NCBI RefSeq assembly: GCF_030409755.1
Contig: NZ_JAUFQE010000001.1
Coordinates: 62,001 to 126,000 of the forward strand
DNA from: Vibrio lentus
GTDB lineage: Bacteria > Pseudomonadota > Gammaproteobacteria > Enterobacterales > Vibrionaceae
DNA: 64,000 bases
Direction of reading: 5' to 3'
The position numbers and the translations under genes were made by a program. The notes beneath the pieces were generated by a model. That model was given only the letters and a program-made list of their open reading frames with translations, was not told the DNA's origin and ran no database searches. Positions 28,830-37,898 of this stretch are shown here, piece after piece. The first letter of the stretch is position 1, and every line of letters begins with the position of its first letter.

Positions 28830-30838
28830 ATGAAAAGAATATTGTGCTTGACACTACTCATAGTAAGCTTCTTTGCGGAAGCCTCAACTTATAATCATTA
28901 CGAACACCATAAAATATGGCGTGAAAATATAGACCATTGGGTGGACTGGGAGCTGCAAACTCAAGCACTTAGTGCTATCGATGCCTTGAATGTGACAAAG
29001 CAAAAGTTTGGAGTGGCTTACTTACCAGAAGAATTTTTTTTAATCTAAAAGCTCGCAATAACTTTGATTTTCTAAGTGAAAATCTTACCTCCTTGAATCA
29101 ATCAGTTATAAATGAAGCTGCAATAATATTTGTTGCTTCACAGGCTCCTAATTTGTCTTTTCACGAGCTTCTTCATGTTGATCATATGCGGACTATCTTC
29201 TTAGATCGCCTGAAGGTGGAACTTGAGTTCGCTTCTCCTCCTTCTGAAGAAGAAGAGTTGTATTTACACCGATACTATGCAGAAGACCCTTTGGATTTAG
29301 CAGTCTACTCCATAGCGTTAAATACGATGTTGGAAAATTATAGTCATATGGAGGTTATTAGAAGGCTTGCGAATAAAACCGGAAATCGACGCTCAGACGC
29401 TTTACGCCAATTTTTTATTTCTGGCTTTTCTAGGGGGAGAGGGTTCAAGGATCGGTTAGAAGCTGCGCTTTTAGCTGAGCTAAAGGACGCTGCATCTATT
29501 TGGAAGCCACAATACGATGACTATTCTATTATGCAAAATGGTTTTCACCCTTATGCGAGAGTGGGCGCATTAGCCCAAAAGATGTTAATACAACAGTGGG
29601 CATCATTTAGTCAGTTTAAACGTAATTCATTACAAAGTTGGCACGCGCAATTGAGCGACTTACCGAATAACAAGTTTGGTTTTTCGATAGTCGGAGAAGC
29701 AATTGTTAACCGTGCTCACCAGTCTGAAAGGCTGCCACACCATAGCCGTTGGAATTTTGATAAAACCAAGTTGGTTGCTATCACGTTGGTCGCTTTGGTT
29801 GCGCCTGAAGCTTTAGGTATTTTTGTTCCTGAAATTGTAGGGGAGCTAGCTGTAGGGGAGGCGGCCCAAGGCGCCATTTTTTCGAGGGCAATGTTTGCAG
29901 GAGAAGAGACTGTGGATGCGGCATATGTCAATGAGGCGCTCGAGCTCACATCTTCAGAAGCGACTGCTTTAGCACCAGTTTCACACTCATCGGCATTAGC
30001 AACAAGTTTTGTAAGTGATTTCGAAGCTGTAGTTGGTAAGCAGGTTGAATCTGAGCTTCATCATTATGTCGGAGAGGGCGCGATAGAGGGGGTAGATTAT
30101 ATAGCCAATATCATAGGAAGTTGGCATAGAGTTCGACGTTTTCCTTCGAGCACCGATTATGCTTTGTACGAAGGTGTTGGTTCGTTAGGTGCTCATAAAG
30201 TTGTCAGAAATACGTCAGGTTGGGCTATAGCTGAAGTAAATAATGCATTGAAAAACTGGACATCAGATGGGAGCTATAGACATATCCTACTATTAGGAAA
30301 GGGGCAGCCGGAGTCTTTGTTTCGTCATTTTGGTGAGAGTTCGATAAATCGTTATAGTATTCCGACGCAAAACCTTTCAAGTAGTAACGAATTGGTATCG
30401 GAATCACTACAGGAATTGTTTCCGGGAACCGCGCCAAATCAGCTTTCATCTTTAACATTTGATCACCGTTTGGACATAGTCGCTCATGGTAACCCTTATG
30501 GTCCGATATGTGCAAATCAGAATGGATCATACGCGCCAATAACACCTGTAGATCTCGCACGCAAGCTTTATGCTCTAGGGTTGCGTCAACTAGGTGTTCT
30601 TAAGGTTCAATCTTGCAATGTAGGAGGAGGGTTCTATCTTTCTAAGCTTGAAACTGAACTAAAAAAAGTGGGTATAGATATAGGCTTTATTGCAGCTCCT
30701 AGAGGCTACTTAGCTCAATGGCCTTCAGTAAATATACCCAGAACTGTTTTTTCGCCTTTCCCACACTTCGGTAAAAATAGTTATGAAGTAATTCGTACAG
30801 GTTTGCATCAAGGTTTTCCTGGTACGCGTTACTATTAA
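28830..30838 (+). pseudogene. Exported protein with caspase-like His/Cys dyad, split at a T8 tract
   Basis: The 5' frame (28830-29048) has a good RBS (AAAAGGAAA) and a signal peptide (MKRILCLTLLIVSFFAEA). It is thrown out of frame at eight T at 29034-29041. The long downstream frame (open before its first TTG at 29093) has no start signal of its own and continues the protein for ~600 residues. Adding one T would give a ~670-aa product. The C-terminus has DIVAHG (His) and KVQSCNVGGG (Cys) 43 residues apart, the clan CD arrangement also seen in the MARTX autoprocessing domain. Middle ~240-310 is hydrophobic and Ala/Val-rich. It may be phase-variable rather than dead. Function is inference. Confidence 0.65.
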
Positions 30839-30875
30839 GGTTGCGAAGATACACTACTTTTTATTTTCAGCCCCA

Positions 30876-30899
30876 AACCACCTACTTCAGTAGGTGGTT
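30876..30899 (+). repeat. IS200-like left-end hairpin remnant
   Basis: AACCACCTACTTCAGTAGGTGGTT forms a perfect stem like the left hairpin of the IS200 element at 19484. It is followed by similar leader words (CTACCCATGTTGTA), but no transposase follows. Confidence 0.4.
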
Positions 30900-31091
30900 A
30901 TCACTCAGTTGGGCTTTACTTGTAGCTCTACCCATGTTGTATGCTCTCTAAGTATAACCATTAACGAGCTAAACAATGACAACTAAGAAAGTAAGCGTCT
31001 ACGAACCGACTCATTGACTTTCTAATATCTACGCAGATACCGCCAACTAAGGCGGTATCTGTCATTCTGAGCGGTATTTTGTAGGGGCGGA

Positions 31092-32675
31092 CTATTCCGT
31101 CTTTGGCATGTTCCAAGGTAGAAGATGACCATGGTCATCCTCACTCTTCAGTTTCGGGATTTCTCGTAGCACGTATTCGAGGTACTCATACGGCTCACAG
31201 CCGTTAGCCTTCGCGGTTTCGATAAGACTGTACAACACTGCACTGGCGCGGGCTCCATTATGAGTCTTTGAGAACAACCAGTTGTTCCGTCCTACCGTGA
31301 ACGGACGTACTGAACGTTCCGCTCGGTTATTATCCATGCTTAACCCGCCATCATCGATAACTCTTACTAGCTTCGACCATTGATTGAGACTGTAGCTAAT
31401 CGCCTCACCCAATTTACTTTTAGGGGGCACCTGAGTGACCGATTTATCTAACCACGCCTTGAACTCATTGAGCAGAGACTGAGTCTTTGATTGGCGGATA
31501 AAATATCGCTCTTCCCTCGTCTTATCTTTGAGGGCTTGTTCAACACGATAGAGCTTTTGGAACCAACTGACTGCCCACTGGATTTTACCCCCTTTTCCTT
31601 GCTTTCCTTTTGGTTGGCTCTGCTCTGACTCTATGAACTTACGTCTTGCATGAGCCCAGCAACCCACCAACTTCGCGTCTGTCTTTTCATACGCTTTATA
31701 CCCATCAACATGAAGGTATCCAGTGTAGTTTGACAGGTACGATTCAGGGCAGTGGTGCCCCCGACTCCCTTCCTGGTTGTCGAACAAGACGATACCGGGA
31801 GATTGCGCATTACCGCCCCGGTCTGGACCACACCCATACAACCAGATGTAACTTTTCTTTCTTTCGTCATCGAGCACGGTCAACGTGGTCTCGTCCGCGA
31901 ACAGAACATCTTGTGCAAGGAGGGTTTCTTTCAGTAAGACGATTAACGGCTCTACCTTATCAGCGCAACGCAGTATCCATTGACTCATCGTTTTTCTGCT
32001 GAGCGCTAGCCCATATTGTCTGAACAGCGATTCTTGACGATAGAGAGGCAGGGCATAGTGGTATTTGTTCGTGATAATTTGCGCAAGCAAAGAGGGCGTC
32101 GCGATGCTTTTCGGGATAATCGATGCTGGCGGTGGAGCCATTGCAACAACGCTCTTCTCTCCTAACGCATCACATTGACGACAGACGTATTTGGGTCTTT
32201 CAGTGACTTCAACGTACAACTTCGCCGGGATATACACCAGTTTTTCACTGGTGCTTTGCCCCATCCTGCAGAGTATCGACTGACAACACGAGCAGGTTTT
32301 TTCTGATTCTGGTATGTCCACCACGACTCGCTCTCGTGGCAGGTCTTCGGGAAGCTTTGGGCGACCACGACGTTTTGTCTCGGATGAGGTGTTTTCCGCT
32401 TCCGAGGCGTCATCATTCGTATTATCGGGCGCTCCCTCTTCACCTGTCGTATCGGCATGAGTCTCCGCCTCATTGAACTCTAAGTCCTGAGGAGGCAGGG
32501 TTTCACTACTGCTACCAAAGCGTTTACGCCGCGCTAGGTTGAGTTTTTCAACCAGAGATTGGATGGTTATTTCGCTCTCGTTTAGAGATTGGCGAAGTGT
32601 GAGTACCGTAGATTCAAGCTCAGTCACTTTTGAACGTAAGAGCGCTAGCTCATCTGGATTATTTTTATATGGCAT
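31092..32675 (-). CDS. tnpC: IS66 transposase TnpC
   Basis: A 527-residue transposase. It has an N-terminal coiled coil with RKRFGSSSE, a zinc-binding CSCCQ...CRQCDALGE region, and a DDE core (VLFADETTLTVL, HVDGYKAYEK and an SMDNNRAERSVRPF motif). The end ...LLPWNMPKTE is complete. Confidence 0.94.
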   Translation of the reverse strand: MPYKNNPDELALLRSKVTELESTVLTLRQSLNESEITIQSLVEKLNLARRKRFGSSSETLPPQDLEFNEAETHADTTGEEGAPDNTNDDASEAENTSSETKRRGRPKLPEDLPRERVVVDIPESEKTCSCCQSILCRMGQSTSEKLVYIPAKLYVEVTERPKYVCRQCDALGEKSVVAMAPPPASIIPKSIATPSLLAQIITNKYHYALPLYRQESLFRQYGLALSRKTMSQWILRCADKVEPLIVLLKETLLAQDVLFADETTLTVLDDERKKSYIWLYGCGPDRGGNAQSPGIVLFDNQEGSRGHHCPESYLSNYTGYLHVDGYKAYEKTDAKLVGCWAHARRKFIESEQSQPKGKQGKGGKIQWAVSWFQKLYRVEQALKDKTREERYFIRQSKTQSLLNEFKAWLDKSVTQVPPKSKLGEAISYSLNQWSKLVRVIDDGGLSMDNNRAERSVRPFTVGRNNWLFSKTHNGARASAVLYSLIETAKANGCEPYEYLEYVLREIPKLKSEDDHGHLLPWNMPKTE

Positions 32676-32730
32676 ATAAGGAAGATCGCAGAGATCCGCG
32701 AAAGTTCCTTATCCGCTATTATTTTTTAAT

Positions 32731-33087
32731 TTAATTAAGACTTTGGTAATTCAATGTTTGATGGGGTTTCATTTTTTCAATATCGAGCCCATCAAGCAAC
32801 CAATACCACTGCTCTTCCGTTAATGAGAGGGTTTTCCCTGGCATTTTTCTTGGCCAAGCGAACTTGTCTTTTTCGAGTCGCTTTTGCCAGAGGCAAAAGC
32901 CATTACGCTGCCAGTAGAGAACTTTGAGCTTATCCCGCGTGCGATTACAGAAGACGAATAGCGCTTCGGAGAAGGGATTAAGGTTCATATTCTGTTCAAC
33001 AATAAAGCTCAAGCCGTTAATGCCCTTTCTAAAATCGACGGGCGCCTTGTGGAGATAGATAACAGAGATATCAGGGAACATTTTCAT
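32731..33087 (-). CDS. tnpB: IS66 accessory protein TnpB
   Basis: A 118-residue protein of the IS66 Orf2 family: VYLHKAPVDFRKGINGL-like opening, ALFVFCNRTRDKLKVLYW and WPRKMPG. I start at the ATG at 33087, which overlaps the tnpA stop (ATGA). A longer in-frame start at 33123 lies inside tnpA. Confidence 0.92.
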   Translation of the reverse strand: MKMFPDISVIYLHKAPVDFRKGINGLSFIVEQNMNLNPFSEALFVFCNRTRDKLKVLYWQRNGFCLWQKRLEKDKFAWPRKMPGKTLSLTEEQWYWLLDGLDIEKMKPHQTLNYQSLN

Positions 33088-33437
33088 ACAACAGCAAGCT
33101 CCTTCAATAGAAGACCGAGCCACTGAGGTGCTACATCACGAGGTACATGAAGAGAGAACGCCCCCGCTTCAAGGCGTAATTCCGTAGGTAACGTAGAGGG
33201 AGGCAGTTGCTCGGTTTTGGTGTTTAGCATGGCTGTTTTTTCAACAACAACGAATTCAGAAAGTGAATCTTCTCGTTTTTTAGGCAGGTTGACTAAGTGG
33301 TGTAGTTTGCGACGGTTGTTATCAAATGTTTTTGGATGAAGATTGTGCTCTAAACAAAACTGAGCGGCAGACTGCTCACTATTGTAATACTTCTGAACAA
33401 GGCGTAGCCATTCTTGCTGAGATCTATGCTGAGACAT
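33084..33437 (-). CDS. tnpA: IS66 accessory protein TnpA (Orf1)
   Basis: A 117-residue HTH-type protein: WLRLVQKYYNSEQSAAQFCLEH and KTFDNNRRKL. It is the first gene of the IS66 operon and overlaps tnpB. Confidence 0.88.
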   Translation of the reverse strand: MSQHRSQQEWLRLVQKYYNSEQSAAQFCLEHNLHPKTFDNNRRKLHHLVNLPKKREDSLSEFVVVEKTAMLNTKTEQLPPSTLPTELRLEAGAFSLHVPRDVAPQWLGLLLKELAVV

Positions 33438-33753
33438 TTTCGAGTACCTTTAACGATAAAAGTTAAAGGTTACGACGTTTATTAAAAGGATTGAATGAGT
33501 CGATTTAAAGACGCTTACCTAAGAAAACACGAATCAAACATGCACCTGAATTTAAAGCCGAAGCAATTAAGTTAGCAGGGAAAGTCGATGTCGCAGCTGC
33601 CACATTAGGTGAAGCTTTACGATCTTTAGTGCAGTAATGTAGGATTTTGACGTTTTCTAAATTAGAGGAGTAGACCTAAAAATATGAGCAGAAAAATTTA
33701 GAATAATAAAACATCATAGTTTAACATCAAAAAAAAGTAATCAGTTTAGCTAG

Positions 33754-34634
33754 GGCGTGTTGATCTTTGCTGTACATTTCGCGTTCAACAATACATCGGT
33801 AACCACATTAACATGAATGCCAGCGATAACATGCTGGCATAATTCCTTTCTAGCTTGTCATATCTAATTGAAATAGCTCGATAATGCTTAATTCTCCCAA
33901 AGGCATTTTCGACCAAGTGACGATACTTGTATAGACACCAATCCATACTGTCTTTGTCTATATCTTGTCCGTAATTGCGTTTAGCAATTACTGTTTCTCC
34001 GCCACGTTCCTTAACAAAAATGCGGAAAGGTTCGCTGTCATATCCTTTATCACAAACGATGGTATTCACTTCATCGAGTTGCTCAACTAAGCTTTCGGCA
34101 TGCACTATATCGTGGCGTTGTCCTTCTGATAAATCAAAGCAAATCGGCAGGCCACCACTATCCACGGCTAAGTGAATTTTGGTTGAGTTGCCCCCGCGAC
34201 TTTTTCCTATTTGCTCTGAGCTTTCAGTCGCTGCACCTGTACTATGCTGATGCGCTCGAACTATAGAGCCATCAAGAAAGACCCATTCAAAATCTGCCAT
34301 GCTAGATAAGCTTTTGAAAAGTTTATCTAAAACCCCTTTCTTTGACCAAAGATTAAATCGTCTGTAAACGGTACTCCACTCTCCGAACTCAGAGGGCAGA
34401 TCCCGCCAAGGAATGCCTGTTCTCATTCGATAAAGTATTCCTTCAAATGTCATTCGATGTTCAGTTTTATCGTAAATACGACCCGTACTTTTCATAACTT
34501 GGAGTAGCAGTTCCCAGCGAATATCAGTTAGCATTGTTCTTGGCATGGTATTGGTTATGGTTTTACTTTTGGCGAAGCAAATTATAACTCTTTACCATGC
34601 TGTTCAAAAAACACTCACGAAAGATCAACACGCC
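33754..34634 (-). mobile_element. IS5-family element (IS427-like), 881 bp, CTAG-flanked
   Basis: Terminal inverted repeats GGCGTGTTGATCTTT and, at the right, AAGATCAACACGCC, with CTAG on each outer side (33750-33753 and 34635-34638). One transposase gene fills it. Confidence 0.88.
33785..34546 (-). CDS. IS5-family transposase (intact)
   Basis: A 253-residue DDE transposase with an N-terminal DUF4096 domain (GIPWRDLPSEFGEWSTVYRR) and catalytic blocks VFLDGSIVRAHQH, IVCDKGYDSEPF and VENAFGRIKHYR. It appears complete in a single frame. Confidence 0.93.
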   Translation of the reverse strand: MPRTMLTDIRWELLLQVMKSTGRIYDKTEHRMTFEGILYRMRTGIPWRDLPSEFGEWSTVYRRFNLWSKKGVLDKLFKSLSSMADFEWVFLDGSIVRAHQHSTGAATESSEQIGKSRGGNSTKIHLAVDSGGLPICFDLSEGQRHDIVHAESLVEQLDEVNTIVCDKGYDSEPFRIFVKERGGETVIAKRNYGQDIDKDSMDWCLYKYRHLVENAFGRIKHYRAISIRYDKLERNYASMLSLAFMLMWLPMYC

Positions 34635-34754
34635 CTAGTAAGCAAAGCTCCCGTTACCTTGTCGAAGTTTGTAGGAAGCTTTGACTTATAGAACTGATAA
34701 TAAAAGCTCATGTGCCCCCTGTTGAGGAAAGGAGCTTTTAACTGAATGGCATAT

Positions 34755-34900
34755 TTTGAGTGACGGACTGTTTCGTTTTTGGCATGTTACAAGGACCCCA
34801 CTCTTCAGTTTCGGGATTTCTCGTAGCACGTATTCGAGGGACTCATAGGGCTGACAGTCGTTAGCCTTAGCGGTTTCGCTAAGACTGTGCAGCACAGCAC
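34755..34900 (-). pseudogene. IS66 tnpC 3' fragment
   Basis: About 145 bp matches the C-terminal coding end of TnpC at 31092-31235 (TAKAN-C-PYE-LEYVLREIPKLKS), with indels. It is all that remains of a second IS66 copy. Confidence 0.85.
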
Positions 34901-34931
34901 CTCACCATACTCCATATTGTATGTGTCTTAG

Positions 34932-35063
34932 TTACTTTTTGCCTTTGACCTTAAACACAGTAGAACACTTTTCGCATCTGTATTTTTCTTTTATGCCAAC
35001 AAATTTTTCTATAAGAGTTCTATGGAGTCTAACAATTCTTTTTTCAACGCAATTACATGTCAT
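34932..35063 (-). CDS. Small zinc-ribbon-like protein, 43 aa
   Basis: A short frame with CNC near the N-terminus and CEKC near the C-terminus, about 30 residues apart, a two-knuckle zinc-ribbon pattern in a basic protein (EKRIVRLHRTLIEKF, VFKVKGKK end). A GTG four codons upstream could also start it. The frame is open for another ~12 codons, so it may be the tail of a truncated gene. No family recognised. Confidence 0.4.
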   Translation of the reverse strand: MTCNCVEKRIVRLHRTLIEKFVGIKEKYRCEKCSTVFKVKGKK

Positions 35064-35578
35064 ATCTTTGTTCACAACAGAGCTAATAAAAGAAAAATGA
35101 TACTGCTATTGGGTGTTAAATATTATTGGCATACTTCATATCTCTTAGTTGAAGGTGCAATGGCAAGACTTAGTGACGTAATTAGGTGGAAGTTGATTTA
35201 GACCCACGATGGGCTTTGATGTGATGGAAATACTCATGCACAGTACAACTGAAAGAATAGTTAACTCACTTGATTATTGCTCCTGAGAGCAGCGCCCTAA
35301 ACTAAGTCGACTGTTCAACATGTGTAGATGCCTATGTACCTAAATACGGCATTTTAGACGTTATGGGTAAACTAAAAGCCAATCTTCGCACCACATGCGA
35401 AAAACGTTCGATTCGATAAGTAAGGTTTACTGGAAAGAGAACATTGTTTTGTCGTCAGGTTACTTTGTCAGTAGCGAGTAAGTCATGGCTAATTACATTA
35501 GACATTAGGGCGACAAGGATTCTGGCCAACTCCGCATGGAGCTGTCACTGTAAATACCCCGTGCATACATCGGGGTAT
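35064..35578. other. Gene-free region
   Basis: About 515 bp with no gene. It contains a third copy of the GGCTTTGATGTGATGG junction word at 35212-35226, which suggests past IS activity. Nothing else recognised. Confidence 0.5.
35212..35226 (+). repeat. Copy of the IS5/IS110 junction word
   Basis: GGCTTTGATGTGATGG, identical to the junction at 25059-25074. No element follows. Confidence 0.55.
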
Positions 35579-36496
35579 CTAATCTCCTAATAAATTTTGA
35601 ATGTAATCCTGAATAAATGGAAGAATATTTGATATTACTTTCAATGAGAGAATACTTTCAGATTTGATTCTAATTTGCGCATATTTGTAATTTTTCCCAA
35701 AAACTTTAACGCCTCCGAAAGGGACTTCGTTACCTTTTGATACAAGTTCACAGTCTGTACTCGTTTCGAACAGCGCATAGGCTTCTTGATCATGACAATT
35801 TAATACTAGATTTTTGATGCGAGTATTTTGGCACAATATATCCAACATAAACATAATACTAGCCATTCTAGGAGTAGGCAAAGAACCGAACGTAGAGATT
35901 ACATACAGATCTACAGGTTGTTCCATGCTTTTTTCTAGATCTAGAAAGGGGCAGGTTGATAGTTGGTTTGGATTAAGTGATGAAGCTTGCTGCTCGATCG
36001 GCACAAAACCGTAAAGTAAATGTCCTATTAACATACTTGAAGAGTCACTAAATGTATTCAAAACCATTTTACTTTGTTGTATATCCCCAGCGTCGACACA
36101 TATACCCATATAGTCTTGGTGAAATCCAACCAACTGCTCACACAAACTATGTTGTTTAGCTAATGGGCCGTGATAGTAATGAGAAAACGTTTTAGGAGTT
36201 GTTGAGTAGGGGTGAAGGATACGGTTGGTCATTTTTTCAAAATGACGTTTATTCTTTATTTTGGCTTCAACTTCTGGATCAATGAGTTTTAAGACGTCTT
36301 CATCCATCAATCTCGCTATGAGTAATTGCTTAGATAATTTGGGTGTTGTTACTCCTCTCTCCCAGCGACTGAAGGTCGTGAGATCAAGCTTAGAAAAATC
36401 TGTTTCACAACTACTAAGTAAGTCGACCATTTCCTGTTGTGTCAATTTTTTATCTGCTCTTACGTATTCTAAAAACTGGGAAAATGTGAGTCTCAT
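35579..36496 (-). CDS. XRE-type HTH regulator of the pilus locus (paralogue A)
   Basis: A 305-residue protein with an N-terminal XRE helix-turn-helix (~5-60: KLTQQEMVDLL, TFSRWERGVTTPK). The ~230-residue C-terminal part has no domain I recognise. It shares SRWERGVTTP and LIGHLL with the protein at 55599, so the two are paralogues. It is divergent from the pilin gene across 301 bp and probably controls that promoter. The RBS is GAGGAAAAAG. Confidence 0.75.
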   Translation of the reverse strand: MRLTFSQFLEYVRADKKLTQQEMVDLLSSCETDFSKLDLTTFSRWERGVTTPKLSKQLLIARLMDEDVLKLIDPEVEAKIKNKRHFEKMTNRILHPYSTTPKTFSHYYHGPLAKQHSLCEQLVGFHQDYMGICVDAGDIQQSKMVLNTFSDSSSMLIGHLLYGFVPIEQQASSLNPNQLSTCPFLDLEKSMEQPVDLYVISTFGSLPTPRMASIMFMLDILCQNTRIKNLVLNCHDQEAYALFETSTDCELVSKGNEVPFGGVKVFGKNYKYAQIRIKSESILSLKVISNILPFIQDYIQNLLGD

Positions 36497-36797
36497 TCTT
36501 TTTCCTCTGATTATTTTTAATTCTAGTATTGTTTAGTTCATTTCGTAGTTCAAGCGCTCTAGGGGAGTTGGATTAAATGATTGAGAGCTGTGTCAACTAA
36601 ATAGGATAAAACAAACTCGCATGTGAGCGTTGAATCAACTTGGCACAATTGTATTTATAAATTTGTTAATGCCCAATATTTTTTATCGGTGGTTCCGCAT
36701 AATTCATTTCATCCGGTTATCAAGGAGCGTTAAGGAAACTGCGCTTTGATACGGAAGTTACTATTAATCAAATATACAGCCTTAAAGGAAAGTAAAA
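36497..36797. promoter_or_regulatory. Divergent regulatory region of HTH gene and pilus operon
   Basis: 301 bp between divergent genes, very A/T-rich, containing the palindrome ACAATTGT near 36647. It must hold both promoters; I cannot assign -35/-10 boxes with confidence. AAAGGAAAG precedes the pilin ATG. Confidence 0.5.
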
Positions 36798-37313
36798 ATG
36801 TCAAATTTCAAAAAAAGCGCACTAGCATCAGTTCTTCTAATGGGTATGGCGGCAAACGCTAACGCAGCAGACCCTGCAAAAGCCACAGTTGTTTGGACTG
36901 GTCTAGTTCCAGGTTCTATTGCATCAGATTCGTTAATCATCACTGGTGAAGATTCTAGCACACTCGAACTAACAGGTGAAATCGTTGCAGAAGCTGATGG
37001 TACATTTCAGACATCAAATGTTGTTCTAGAAGCTCATAGTAATACGGCTACATCAGGAGCTGAACCTATAATTGGTGCGCTAGCTTCAGCTACCTGGACA
37101 GTTCATAGTATGAACGCTACCTACGACAACATAGTACAACCAGGTCAAATTCTTGAAGCCTACGTGGATGGTAGTAAAGTAGCGAAAGGAGACTCTGTCG
37201 CTAGTAAACAGTCTATCTCAGTTTCACTAAAGCAAACGGCTGAACTAGATGCAAGCGACGTTGCTGATACTACTGTACAAGCGTCGCTAACGGTTATGGC
37301 TGACGTTGTTTGA
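36798..37313 (+). CDS. Major pilin-like subunit of an alternative chaperone-usher pilus
   Basis: A 171-residue exported protein: signal peptide to ~ANANAA (residue 24), then a small-residue-rich, cysteine-free beta protein beginning with KATVVWTGLVPG and ending in alternating hydrophobic strands (ASLTVMADVV). Position first in the operon, strong RBS and a following hairpin point to the most expressed subunit. It appears closest in style to CS1/alpha-class pilins, which also lack Cys. Class is inference. Confidence 0.75.
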   Translation: MSNFKKSALASVLLMGMAANANAADPAKATVVWTGLVPGSIASDSLIITGEDSSTLELTGEIVAEADGTFQTSNVVLEAHSNTATSGAEPIIGALASATWTVHSMNATYDNIVQPGQILEAYVDGSKVAKGDSVASKQSISVSLKQTAELDASDVADTTVQASLTVMADVV

Positions 37314-37335
37314 TTTGTAGACAATTCCCGAATTA

Positions 37336-37360
37336 AAGGCTCGTAATAATTACGAGCCTT
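37336..37360 (+). terminator. Intra-operon hairpin after the major pilin gene
   Basis: A perfect 11-bp stem AAGGCTCGTAA / TTACGAGCCTT with a 3-nt loop, not followed by a U run. It probably limits read-through or protects the pilin mRNA 3' end, so that the pilin is made in excess over the usher. Confidence 0.65.
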
Positions 37361-37382
37361 ATCTGTCTGCACGGTAGTTAAT

Positions 37383-37898
37383 ATGAAAAAAGTCTTAATA
37401 CTATTGGCTTTCATGAGTATGAATGCCAACGCCGCTTTTAAAGTGCTCAACATTACCACGAGCCTAGACGTAGGCAATCTTTATACAAACTCAATTACTT
37501 CTGTTGAATTGATTCCAGCATTTCTGGAGTTGGCGTCAAATCAAGATAAAACAAAGTTTGATGACGTTAATACCACATTAAGAATTGAAACAGATATTCC
37601 ATTTGAGTCTTCGGATATTCCTTATGTTTCAACGTTAACAAAAAATATGTCGACTTGTATTGACTACTCTGGAGTGAGCAATGTTCAGGATGATTTCGTT
37701 CAATTAACGATTGATGGGCAAAGCATATCGGAGGGGGATTCCGTCTCTTTTTCAAATTTCAATTTAAATGATGGCGATAATAAGTACAGTGAGCATGACA
37801 TTGTATTAAAATTTAAGTCATTTAAAGATATCACCACAACAGGCCAACCGGAGGAATGTAATGGTGAGATAGAGTTCAATATTGAGGTAGATATATAA
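37383..37898 (+). CDS. Minor pilin-like protein
   Basis: A 171-residue exported protein with a signal peptide ending near ANA (residue ~18), beta-rich and with only two Cys in the mature part. It overlaps the usher ATG by one base (TAATG). Its size and place suggest a second structural or initiating subunit. Confidence 0.65.
   Translation: MKKVLILLAFMSMNANAAFKVLNITTSLDVGNLYTNSITSVELIPAFLELASNQDKTKFDDVNTTLRIETDIPFESSDIPYVSTLTKNMSTCIDYSGVSNVQDDFVQLTIDGQSISEGDSVSFSNFNLNDGDNKYSEHDIVLKFKSFKDITTTGQPEECNGEIEFNIEVDI

Larger units (their letters stand above)
30991..33518 (-). mobile_element. IS66-family element with 8-bp target duplication (2528 bp)
   Basis: The ends are GTAAGCGTC at the left and GACGCTTAC at the right, and each is bounded by the direct repeat CTAAGAAA (30983-30990, 33519-33526), the 8-bp duplication typical of IS66. 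It carries tnpA, tnpB and tnpC on the minus strand. All three look intact. Confidence 0.93.
30976..33640 (+). pseudogene. IS3-type orfA fragment, split by IS66
   Basis: ATGACAACTAAGAAA at 30976-30990 joins across the IS66 to ACACGAATCAAACATGCA at 33527 onward and reads MTTKKTRIKHAPEFKAEA, then IKLAGKVDVAAA. This matches the OrfA start of the second IS3 copy at 58989. It decays after ~38 codons. Confidence 0.8.

Noticed and set aside
29093..30838. 581-aa ORF as an independent gene starting at TTG 29093
   Set aside because: No RBS, the frame is open upstream to the T8 tract, and the preceding frame has RBS and signal peptide.
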